A stretch of 64,000 nucleotides of DNA, taken from Hemicordylus capensis. Lineage: Eukaryota; Chordata; Lepidosauria; Squamata; Cordylidae. This document shows, piece after piece, positions 34,137-44,600 of the stretch. Below the pieces are notes generated by a model. The model was not told the origin of the DNA. It did no database searches and saw only the letters and a program-made list of their open reading frames with translations. A program made the translations under genes and the position numbers. The stretch covers positions 9,698,501 through 9,762,500 of the forward strand of contig NC_069662.1 of NCBI RefSeq assembly GCF_027244095.1, written 5' to 3'. How positions within the stretch are numbered: position 1 is the stretch's first letter; the number at the start of each line of letters is the position of its first letter.

Positions 34137-34395
34137 TACATAGGAACATAGGAGGCTGCTGCATCAGACCCATTGATTAATCTAACTCAGTATTGTCTAG
34201 ACAGACAATACTCAGCCCTGTCTTGGAGATGCTGCCAGGGAGGGAACTTGGAACCTTCTGCTCTTCCCAGAGTGGCCCCATCCCCTAAAGGGAATCTCTT
34301 CCAGTGCTCACACATGTAGTCTCCCATTCATATGCAAACCAGGGCAGACCCTGCTTAGCAAAGGGGACAATTCTTGCTACCATCAGACCAGGAGG
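34137..34395 (-). mobile_element. SINE-A copy
   Basis: ACATAGGAACATAGGAGGCT to TTGCTACCATCAGACCAGG; internal deletion relative to other copies. Confidence 0.75.
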
Positions 34396-34685
34396 GCACA
34401 CGCCCACTACCGCCTAGTGTTGCAAGGGCAGCCCTTTAGAAAAGGCTCTAATTGTGCAGTTGTTAATTACTTTTATATAGTGTGTGTATATATTTTATCA
34501 ACTGCACAAGGGAGACCGATTCAGATGTTCCACCTCCATGTGACTATGGTGGGGGTGGGAAGTAGTGGTACATCCCCACTCCTCTTTGTGAGATGATAGG
34601 GGGGGCTTTGGTGTCTGACCTGGCCCCTAGAGGAGTTTGCTTCTTGTCTCCCCGTGATGATGATCAGCCAGACTGTAAAAGTCTA

Positions 34686-34975
34686 GAGCAGGGATTCCTA
34701 GCCTTGGGTCTCCAGGTGTTGTTGGACTACAACTCCCATCATCCCCAGCCACAATGGCCAAAGGAATAGGGGCTCCCAACCGTGGGTCCTCAGATGGTGG
34801 ACTACAACTCCCATCATCCCCAGCCACAATGGGTGAAGAAGAGGTTGCCAACCTTTCAGAGTTGGGGGTTCCCAACCTGGGGGCCCACCAGATGGCGTTA
34901 GACTATGCACTGCAGCTGGGGATGATGGGAGTTGTAGTCCAACACCATCCAAGGGTGGGAATCCTTGGATGAGTG
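34686..34975. repeat. Cluster of ACTACAACTCCCA palindromic MITE arms
   Basis: GGACTACAACTCCCATCATC occurs at about 34723 and 34799 on the + strand, and GGGGATGATGGGAGTTGTAG at about 34919 inverted. At least two overlapping or nested copies. Confidence 0.75.
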
Positions 34976-35576
34976 TCCTGACGCAGCATAAAGTAGCTTT
35001 CTCTCTTCTGATGCTCAGCCATGTGCTGCTTTGATCACTCTTTTAAGGGTTGTGGCGATTGTGGACCCATCATGGTAGGCGGTGGGGTCCTTAGGTCACA
35101 CAGACCTGCTGCCCTTGCCCAAGAGGCAGGATGGTTGGCTTGCAGTTCTGTCCGAAGGACTATGCGAGTCTCCCTCCATACCAGGGGAAAAAAAACACTA
35201 CAGCACAGCAACTGCCACACTACAAGATTGGCCTCTCGAGAGCCGACCCCGGCTGCTGAACTCTTTCTCAAGGGCTACTTCTGACAATCATGTATGAAGG
35301 AGGGGAACTCGGCCTCCAGCGCTGGCTCTGTACAGAAAGTTCAACAGCACCCCTTCTCTTGGGGCTAAGTATTACTCGAAGACACTCAGCATGGGAACAC
35401 CGCGGAACTTGGCCTCGGCCCAGCGCCCAAAGGGAGGGGCTGGGCAAGAGAATCTGAACTGTGCGAGGACTTGTGAGCCAAAAACCTCTGTTCATGTAAT
35501 GCTGAGGGGCCACACTCAAGGATTTCTTTTTTTTTAACAAGGACTTGCTTGGGTATTTCAAATTGTTTTCTACGAA

Positions 35577-35582
35577 AATAAA
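35577..35582 (+). terminator. Candidate polyadenylation signal AATAAA (1)
   Basis: Canonical hexamer in AT-rich sequence at the end of a mainly unique stretch, on the strand of the claudin gene and before the convergent gene. Confidence 0.4.
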
Positions 35583-35604
35583 CATTGTTTTAAATGTCAT
35601 CTGT

Positions 35605-35610
35605 AATAAA
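35605..35610 (+). terminator. Candidate polyadenylation signal AATAAA (2)
   Basis: Second hexamer 28 bp after the first, followed within 30 bp by T/G-rich sequence. Confidence 0.4.
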
Positions 35611-35895
35611 TGATTATTTAACGTTCTTTGGAAGGGCAGCTGTGCTGAGCCCTGCCTTTGAATTTCCGCTGGGTTGTATACAGTCCATGAGCGAGGTGGA
35701 AAAAACCTAAAAGAAAAGATCTGAGGGTGATGGAGGGGTGGTTTTATGAGAAACTAGCCCACCTCACCCACAAAGTCAAAGGCCATGTCAACCAAGCGGG
35801 CCTGTAAGTGCCACTTTAAATTTGGCCTGACAGTGGGCCAGGCACTCTGCTTTTCATCTAGGAGGATACGCATCCCAGTCCTGCTGGCTTTTCAT

Positions 35896-36066
35896 TGCAC
35901 ACAGGAAGCTGCCCTGTTGAGTCAGAACTTTGGTCCAAATTCTCAGTACTGTCAACACTGACTGGCAGCGGCTCCACAGGAACTTGGAACTTTTCAAGCC
36001 TCACCTGGAGATGCCAAGAATTGAACCTGGGGCAGAGTAGGTGGTCTATCACTGAGCAACAGACAA
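35896..36066 (-). repeat. tRNA-headed form of SINE-A, diverged
   Basis: CACAGGAAGCTGCCCTGTTG to ATTGAACCTGGGGCAGAG and a decayed head. Confidence 0.65.
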
Positions 36067-36087
36067 TAATGAAGCCCCCCACCCCCA

Positions 36088-36255
36088 GTATTTATTATTA
36101 TTACATTTTATATCCCGCTCTTCCTCCAAGGAGCCCAGAGCGCTGTACTACATACTTGAGTTTCTCTTTCACAACAACCCTGTGAAGTAGGTTAGACTGA
36201 GAGAGAAGTGACTGGCCCAGAGTCACCCAGCAAGTCTCATGGCTGAATGGGAAGC
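36088..36255 (-). mobile_element. SINE-B, head missing
   Basis: TTTATTATTATTACATTTTA tail then TATCCCGCTCTTCCTCCAAG to CATGGCTGAATGGG. Confidence 0.8.
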
Positions 36256-36744
36256 TGCAATGGCTATAGCCTCAGAAAAAGATTACCATTCCCAATACCT
36301 CTTTTAAAAGTGAGAACACAGTTGCTGCACCCTCGGGGCCAGGAGCAACATTAAGGACATCTGTCTCCTGCCCAGTGTACCTTCAGGGGTTGAGACAGCG
36401 GCAAGGCAGAAGGGCTGCAGCAAAACCTAGGTGGTCAAACTGAATGGCAATTCAGTGTGGGACAAGTAGTCTAAGGAGGCCCACTTGCCCACCAAGGCTT
36501 CATGCAACCTATTGTTTAATCCCCCAGGGAAGTGCTTCCCAACCATTTTACACAAGAAAATTGGAGCACACGGTCTACCCATGTTCTCCAGCACTCACAA
36601 GTTCCATTTTGTGGCAGCGGCAAAGTCACCACAGAAGATCTGTTTAGAGTGAGCACTAACAGTAAGGGGTCTCAACCCTCCACTTCCAGAGCCAACTTGC
36701 TCCCGGCCTGTGTGCCACCATTGCGCTAGGGTTCCAGAGAGGCC

Positions 36745-36830
36745 ATGGCCCAGCCCTGCTGGGAAATGCCAGGAATCCAAGCTGGGATCTTTGACAGGCA
36801 AAGCATGTGCCGTAGAGTCACAGCCCCTCC
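36745..36830 (-). repeat. tRNA-like SINE head fragment
   Basis: The minus strand reads AGGGGCTGTGACTCTACGGC then GATCCCAGCTTGGATTCC, a box A/box B arrangement. Confidence 0.5.
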
Positions 36831-37110
36831 TCTGCTTAAACAGTACTTTCTTCACAGGCTCAAGAGCTCCTCCTTTAACAGCTCAGACGAGGTAGAGGAC
36901 GTTAAAGAGGTTCCACGAGAGGGCCATGGCGGCCTCTGTCCAGATACCCCTTGGTTCCAGTGAGACTCCAATGAATCGCTTTCTTTGCCTCGGGGTCCAC
37001 AAGGGATGTGGTGGCAGAGGAACCCCTCACTCCCCACATAGAGACTAAGCTTCCCCCATAAAACAGCAAGGCAAAGGGACAACAACAATAGCCTTTTTGC
37101 CATACAAACT

Positions 37111-37116
37111 TTTAAT
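37111..37116 (-). terminator. Candidate polyadenylation signal ATTAAA
   Basis: On the minus strand this reads GATTAAAAG, about 1.38 kb after the DNAJC3-like stop. It is the common variant hexamer, and no AATAAA was seen between it and the stop. Confidence 0.4.
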
Positions 37117-37410
37117 CTTTGACACTTTTGGTAAAGATGGAGGTAATGTCCCTCCTTAACATTTCTTCTTGGCCGCTATGGGACAACTGGGAGCAGACCA
37201 GGTTTTGTGCAATGACTGCGCTGGCGAGGGAGGGCGGACGAGGAGAAAAAAGGAAACATTAAATTGACCTACCATTTGAAGGGTGGAGTGGACAGACAGG
37301 GGGCAGAGGCACCACACCGCCGAGTATCGGCCTTGCAAATCCCACACTGGGAGAGTCACCACTGTGACAAGGAGAGCAGGGGATTTCACAAGGTGGTGGT
37401 AAGGGAAACA

Positions 37411-37502
37411 GGCTGAAGAGGAAGAAGAAGAAGGAGGAGGGAAGAAGGAGGAGGAGGAAAGAAGAAGAAGGAGAAGAAGGAGGAGGAAAGAAGGAGGAGG
37501 AA
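37411..37502 (+). repeat. Polypurine GAA/GGA tract, 90 bp
   Basis: Uninterrupted A/G sequence of irregular GAA and GGA units within the DNAJC3-like 3' UTR (it reads as pyrimidine in the transcript). Confidence 0.9.
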
Positions 37503-38494
37503 GACTGGATTGATAGTAGATATTATACTATCCATCCCTACAAGTTAGAGGGAAGAGTAGCCCATATGCAATACAAGAGTTCATCCCACCACTTTAAGTA
37601 TTTTGCCATAGAGTGACTCACCACCCTGAAAGCAAGGCTGCAGTCTTCAAACTACTCCCCTCCCCCTGCAGAATGCGGCCTGATAAAGGATACTTCTTTT
37701 GCCTTTTTAAGATTAATAGTCATACCAATAAAAAACAAAAAATCAGGGATGTTGTAATGGAGAAAGGTTATTTCCGGACAGCTGGGCCTTCGTCATCTTC
37801 AGTGACAGAGATCACCCCACACCATGTTGCGTTACCCCAAACACAATATTTCCTGCCAAGCATCTCTTGGCCATGCGGACTCAAACGGACGCCAACAACA
37901 AAATAAGACAACTGGCACACTTTGCATGTGGGCGGGAGTGTGTGTCTTCCCTTCGAGAGGGGTAGAAGTGAGCGGACAGAGCTCAGCTGCCACTAATACG
38001 GAGGGGTAGGGTTTTGTAGGGGTGGCCGGGGGAGGGAGAGGGGACAGTCGTTTCCTCGCCCCCCGGCTCGCTCTGCTCCTACAAAGACTCTCCAAAAAGA
38101 TGAAGGGCAAAACCGACCCCCTAATGTGTTCTGTTGTGCAAGGTCCATTCTCTCCAGTTTGTCTTTGTGGTGGGGTTGCTTTGAAAGGGAGGATTCCAGA
38201 GAGCTGTGCAGGAGGCTCCGTGTGCATCCCACCCCTCAGACCCCACCATTACTTGGGAATTCTGGCTAGGCGCAAGGCAGCCCTCCGTCTTCAGGCCAAG
38301 AAGCACCTGGGGGTCTAACAAGGGATGTTGCAGTCCAGGCAGGAAGCCTCTTCGCCCACCCCTCCTGCGCAGCGGTCGTTTCCAGTGGGGGACTAGTGCT
38401 CCCACAGCCGACGTATCAGTCCGACCAAGCCCGGGAAGGCTGTGCGTCCATTCGCTTTGCCAGTTCTGCTTCCCTCGTCGGGGCTTGGCCCAAG

Positions 38495-38637
38495 TTAATT
38501 GAAGTGAAATTTGAAGTGGAAGTTCCCAGAACCAAACGGGTTGAATTCAAATGGCCAGTGGTGCTGGTGCCCACCTCCTCCCTGCTGGTTCTCCGGGTCC
38601 AGGGGGTCTTCGCCGGAGTCAAACTTCTGCCGCATTT
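38495..38637 (-). CDS. DNAJC3: DNAJC3-like exon 12 and stop
   Basis: 143 bp; acceptor TCCTAG. Encodes [19 protein letters not shown], a Gly/His-rich stretch and the conserved FHFKFHFN end. The TAA stop is read from 38497 to 38495. Confidence 0.95.
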
Positions 38638-41600
38638 CTAGGAGGGGGGAAAACACACAAAATGTTGTGGAGGAGGGAGAAGAGAAAACTCAGAGGATTG
38701 TGACGTCTGGGTGACGCATATGCATGGAGACACATCCAGTAGTCATACCACTCAAGCATGACTGGTTGAAATCTGATTTTTAAAAAGATCCTCCTGGTGG
38801 TGGCACTAGCCCCACAGAATTTGTATTTCTGTGTACAGCTCCTAGCACAAAGACACAAAATACACCGCCCCATCTCCAGAAGGACTGTCAGTCTACCAAT
38901 ATATCAGGTGGCAGTGGATGATGGGAGTTGTAGTCCACCAACATTTCATGACCCAAGTCTATTTTTATTTTTATATACAGTGAGGGAAATAAGTATTTGA
39001 TCCCCTGCTGATTTTGTCCGTTTGCCCTCTGACACAGAAATGACCAGGCTATAATTGGAATGGTAGGTTTATTGTAGCTGTGAGAGACGGAACAACAACA
39101 AACATACCCTCAAAAGCCCAGTGCCCAAAAGTCAGCGATGGATTTGCATTGTAGTGAGGGAAATAAGTATTCGATCCCTTCACAAAATATGTCTTAGTAC
39201 TTGGTGGCAAAACCCTTGTTGGCAATCACAGAGGTCAGACGTTTCTTGGAGTTGGCCACCAGGTTTGCACACAACCCAGGAGGGATGTTGTCCCACTCCT
39301 CTTTGCAGATCCTCTCCAAGTCAGAAAGGTTTCGAGGCTGATGTTTGGCAACCCGAACCTTCAGCTCCCTCCACAGATTTTCTATGGGATTAAGGTCTGG
39401 AGACTGGCTGGGCCACTCCAGGACCTTCATGTGCTTCTTCTTGAGCCACTCCTTTGTTGCCTTGGCTGTGTGTTTTGGGTCATTGTCATGCTGGAATACC
39501 CATCCACGACCCATTCTCAATGCCCTGGCTGAGGGAAGGAGGTGCTCACCCAAGATCTGACGGTACATGGTCCCGTCCATCGTCCCTTCGATGCGGTGAA
39601 GGTGTCCTGTCCCCTTAGCAGAAAAACACCCCCAAAGCATAATGTGTCCACCTCTATGTTTGACGGTGGGGATGGTGTTCTTGGGCTCATAGGCAGCATT
39701 CCTCCTCCTCCACACGGCGAGTTGAGTTGATGCCAAAGAGCTCGATTTTGGTCTCATCTGACCACAACACTTTCGCCCAGTTCTCCTCTGGATCATTCAG
39801 ATGTGCATTGGCAAACTGCAGACGGGCCTGTACATGTGCTGCCTTGAGCAGGGGGACCTTGCGGGCACTGCAAGATTTCAGTCCTTCACGGCGTAATGTG
39901 TTACCAATTGTTTTCTTGGTGACTATGGTTCCAGCTGCCCTGAGATCATTGACAAGTTCCCCCCGTGTAGTTCTGGGCTGCTTTGTCACCGTTCTCATGA
40001 TCATTGCAACTCCACGAGGTGAGATCTTGCATGGAGCCCCAGACCGAGGGAGATTGACAGTTGTTTTGTGTTTCTTCCATTTGCGAGTTATCGTGCCAAC
40101 TGTAGTCACCTTCTCACCAAGCTGCTTGGCAATAGTCTTGTAGCCCAGTTCAGCCTTGTGCAGGTCTACAACCTTGTCCCTGACATCCTTCGGACAGCTC
40201 TTTGGTCTTGGGCATGGTGGTGAGTTTGGAAGCTGAGTGATTGCTTGCTTCTATGGACAGGTGTCTTTTATACAGGTACTGTAACAAGCTGGGATTAGGA
40301 GCACTCCCTTACAGAGGGTGTTCCTCATCTCAGCTCGTTACCTGCATATAGTGAAAAGACACCTGGGAGCCTGAAATCTTGCTGGTTGATAGGGGATTGA
40401 ATACTTATTTCCCTCACTACAATGCAAATCCATTGCTGACTTTTGAGCACTGGGCTTTTGAGGGTTTGTTTGTTGTTATTCTGTCTCTCACAGCTACAAT
40501 AAACCTACCATTCCAATTATAGCCTGGTCATTTCTGTGTCAGAGGGCAAACAGACAAAATCAGCAGGGGATCAAATACTTATTTCCCTCACTGTATATAT
40601 AAAATTTATATATACATTTATATCCCACTCTTCCTCCAAGGAGCCCAGAGCAGTGTACTACATACTTAAGTTTCTCCTCACAACAACCCTGTGAAGTAGG
40701 TTAGGCTGAGAGAAATGACTGGCCAAGTCACTCAGCAAGTCTCATGGCTGAATGGGGATTTGAACTCGGGTCTCCCCGGTCCTAGTCCAGCACTCTAGCC
40801 ACTACACCACGCTGGCTCTCAAATCTCACACTCTAAACCTTGCTCTACACAAAGTTTGCCTTCTGTGACTAAGTGAGCAAAGAGGCACTACTTTCTAAAG
40901 CGGTGGATCTCCTATATTAAGCAGGAGAGAACAACTGGTCCTATCCAACTCCAGCACAGCATCCTTCTAGTGGCTGTTGCTGTTGTCTACCTTATGTTTC
41001 TTTATAGATCGTGAGCCCTTTTGGGAGAGGGAACCATCTTATATACTGCTTTTCATCACAAGTTCTCCAACCAATTTACATAGAAAAATATTAGGAGGAG
41101 GAGGTGCAATTCCTTTTCTGATGGTATGGTTGCAGCTCACTGGGTTGAGAAAGGAGTCATCTCCCTCCACAGCCCCTGAGATTTTAGGAGTCCTGCAAGC
41201 CCCACCTCTGTTCTGGGACAGCAGGGAAGCCAGAAGCAGCAAGAAGAGTTTCAGTAGTAACGAGTGCAGATCCAGTTGCATTACTCTTTAGACAGCACTG
41301 TGGATGCATTTTGATCCTGCTCCAGGGTTGACAAGGATGCTACGTTTACTGTCAGGCACAGAGTTCACCATTCCAAGCTCAGCTTTCATCAAGAAGAAAA
41401 AAGCAAAGGTCTATCCCTATTAGTAGCAAGTGGACAAGGCAGTGCCAGAAGGGGGCTCAACATTTCTAACAGCCAAGGTGCTTCATTGCTTCTCAAAGCT
41501 TTGGCTGCGCTCCTCATGGCTAGCACCAACAGAATTGGTTTATGCCGAATAAAGGAGCAAAGTGTGTCGTTGAGTCAGTTTCGACTCCTGGTCACACAGA

Positions 41601-44600
41601 GAGCCCTGTGGTTGTCTTTGGTAGAATACAGGAGGGGTTTACCATTGCCATCTCCCGCGCAGTCTGAGAGGATGCCTTTCAGCATCTTCCTATATTGCTG
41701 CTGCCTGATGTAGTACCAGCCGGGATTCAAACCGGCAGCCTTCTGCTTGTTAGTCAAGCATTTCCCCGCTGAATACATAGCCCTAAATAACTAACTCAAG
41801 TCACAGAAGGCAAATTTTGTTTAGAGCAGGGCTGTTCCATTCTGGCCTTCCTGCAGATGTTGGCCTACAACTCCCATAATCCCTGGATATTGGCCACTGT
41901 GGCTAGGGATTATGGGAGTTGTAGTCCAAAAACAGATGGGGGGGAGTTGAGCAGGCTTGGTTTAGAGCCAGGATTCTTAAGACTTGGGACTCCAGATGTT
42001 GGACTCTTTTGGCCACCACGACAGGGGATGATAGGATTTGTAGTCCAACAACATCCAAAGACCCAAGTCTTAAGAATCCCTGGATTAGAGCAAAGCAGAT
42101 GCAGTTCTAAGCCCCAAGCCCCACCAGACAGTTGTTACCTGGATCTGTCAGGACCTCCTTAGCAGCTGCAATGTCAATGAACTTCTTCTCTGCCTCCTTT
42201 TTCTCATCTTCCGACTGGAAGTTGTCTGGGTGCCATTGCTGAGCCAGCTTCCGGTAGGCTTTGATGATTTCCTGCTTGTTGGCATTCCTAGGGACAAACA
42301 CACACGTGCACAGTTGGCTCCTGCATTTTACAAGGGGCACATTTGAACAAGGAAATGGCAGCAATCCGGATCTGGCTGGCATGTCAGTGTCGACCAATTA
42401 GGTGCCTGCCATTTTTGGTAGTCTTATTCTTTTTAAAGGACTTCTCTCATTTCATACGATTGCTTCTGAAATCTTTGTTAACTGCTTTCTGTGTTGCCTC
42501 CCCGCAATTTTTAACTAGAGAAAACTGGGTTATGAACATATCAAGGTAAGGAATCCTGCTAGGCTGGTGACAGAGGAAAAGTTCAAAACTGTGGAATAGT
42601 AAGGGGCCTTTGAGGTTTTTTGTCCAACCTCCTGCTCAGTGAAGCCACCAGAGACGTCTTGGATTTTTGGTTCAGCCCCTGAAGTTGCCTGTGACAAACT
42701 CCAGTTCCGAGTCACAACAATCCATTGATGGTCATGAGAATGAGTGTCTGGGTCAGCGCCACCAAGGTGAAGCAGGGAGTTCTACTCCAAAGGGGTTTGT
42801 GGGGTTCATACTCAACGGGGAAGAGAGGAATCAAGGACAGAAGGTGCTGTGCTTGCCTTTGGTCCCTCTTCAGTGGTTAGGACGCTACCCTATGGCTGTC
42901 AGGCAAAAAAGGGCATCAACAGCTCCCTTCATTGCATGTGTCACAGCTGCCTGGGCTCCCCTGCACACTCTCAGAGCTAGGTGTGCCTCCCATGAGTTGT
43001 CCCCTTTGCTAAGCAGGGTCCACGTTGGTCTGCATTTGAATCGGAGACTACATGTGTTTCATTCCTACGTAGAAAGCTGCCTTATACTGAGTAAGACCCT
43101 TGGGTCCACCTAGCTCAGTACTGTCTACACTGACTGGCAGCGGCTCTCTGTGGTTTCAGGCAGGAGTCTCTCCCAGCCCTACCTGGAGATGCTGCCAGGG
43201 ATTCAACCTGGGACCTTCAGATTACAAAGCAGATGCTCTGCCACTGAGCTTCCCCTTTGGGGAAATATATGACAGTGCTCACATGTAGTCCCCCAGCCAA
43301 ATGCAAGCTAGGGTGGACCCTGCTTAGGAAAGGGGACAATTCATGCTCGCTCCCACAAGACCAGCTCTCCTCCCCATGCATGGCTTCTTGCAACAAACCA
43401 TACTTTCCACAACCATGGTCCGTGGTAATGTCTAAACCGGTCCTAGTTTTCATGGTGCAGCATCACGCTGGCCTATCGAGATCAGTACTGTCTGTAGTGT
43501 TTGGCAGAGACTACCTCAAGTTGCAAATGGAGGCATTTCCCACCTCTGCTCTCAGGGACCTTTTTAAAGCTCAACTGCAGTTTTGGGGCACAAGGCCTGC
43601 ATTTTGCAACAGCCTCTCTCCGACTCTGACTTTCATGAACACAGCATAGGTCAACAAAGCATTTGCAGGTCAGTGTGGACCCCCATTTCGATGCACAGAG
43701 GAATGACCAAGGTGGCACACATACCTCTGGATGCCCAAGATTTTATAATAATCTCGCTTCTTGGACTGCTTCAGCAGCTTCTGTGCCCTCTCCAACCCTT
43801 CTTTTATTTCTTCATTTTCGCTATCAAACTCTTTGGCTTCTTGATAGTCTTCAATAGCTGTGAAGGAGACAGAGCTGGTATTTAAGCAAAACATTACGCA
43901 ACTTTTGTTTTTAGATGTTTTCCGCTCAGGGCTGGTAGGTGTGAGCACATGGAACTTGGCCTGCTGCATGGAATCCAGAAAAATCCCAGTTCTGGCTCTT
44001 TTCTTAAACATGCAAGTTACTAGTTATTCAGATGGTATTTCTTGGTTATTAAGAAGTATTAGGGCAACTGCCCCAGGTTTGCTTCAGTGTAGTGCCTGAG
44101 GAGCCAGAGCTTAGAAGTGACTTCTGCATTGGGGCAACTAGATAATCACCTTGAAGATCAAAGAGGGAGAGATTTCGGGCATCTAAGCCCACAGGAGGGG
44201 CAGGGAGACCAGGAAATGCTCAGCAACTGCAGGGACTAGAAACAGAAGAGGGCTGCAATGCAGGTGGTCTGGTGGACCTCTCCTCGGCATCTAGGAACAC
44301 AGGAAGCTGTATATACTGAGTCAGACCATAGGTCCATCTAGCTCAGTATTGTCCACACAGACGGGCAGCGGCTTCTCCCAGACTGCAGGCAGGAATCTCT
44401 CTCAGCCCTATCTTGGAGATGCTGCCAGGGAGGGAACTTGGAACCTTCCGATGCTCTTCCCAGAGTGGCTCCATGCCCTGAGGGGAATGTCTTACAGTGC
44501 TCACACTTCTAGTCTCTCATTCATTTGTAACCAGGGCAGACCCTGCTTAGCTAAGGGGACAAGTCATGCTTGCTACCACCAGACCAGCTCTCCTCCTTGG

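Larger units (their letters stand above)
32121..35627 (+). other. Probable long 3' UTR of the claudin gene (boundary inferred)
   Basis: After the stop no convincing AATAAA is met until about 35.58 kb. The first 1 kb and the stretch from about 34.98 to 35.58 kb are largely free of recognised repeats, while the middle holds a TAGGG-type MITE, a SINE-A copy and a cluster of ACTACAACTCCCA palindromes. A much shorter UTR with a non-canonical signal is the alternative. Confidence 0.4.
37100..38494 (-). other. Probable 3' UTR of the DNAJC3-like gene
   Basis: Sequence downstream of the stop, mostly without recognised repeats apart from a purine tract at 37411-37502. It ends near an ATTAAA hexamer. 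Confidence 0.5.
38978..40593 (-). mobile_element. Tc1-like (Tc1/mariner) transposon, 1616 bp, IR/DR ends, broken transposase
   Basis: CAGTGAGGGAAATAAGTATT at the left end is the inverse of the right end, and both sides are flanked by TA (38976-38977, 40594-40595). Each inverted repeat is about 190-200 bp with a second copy of the GTGAGGGAAATAAGTATT word at its inner edge (39155 and 40399), an IR/DR structure. The minus-strand transposase starts MPKTKELS (ATG near 40214). It has helix-turn-helix sequence ([12 protein letters not shown]) and catalytic-core blocks [39 protein letters not shown]; the three acidic residues are visible. Frames shift about 25 bp after the start and near 39715, so it is probably inactive. 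The frame is otherwise well preserved, so it is fairly young. Confidence 0.93.
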
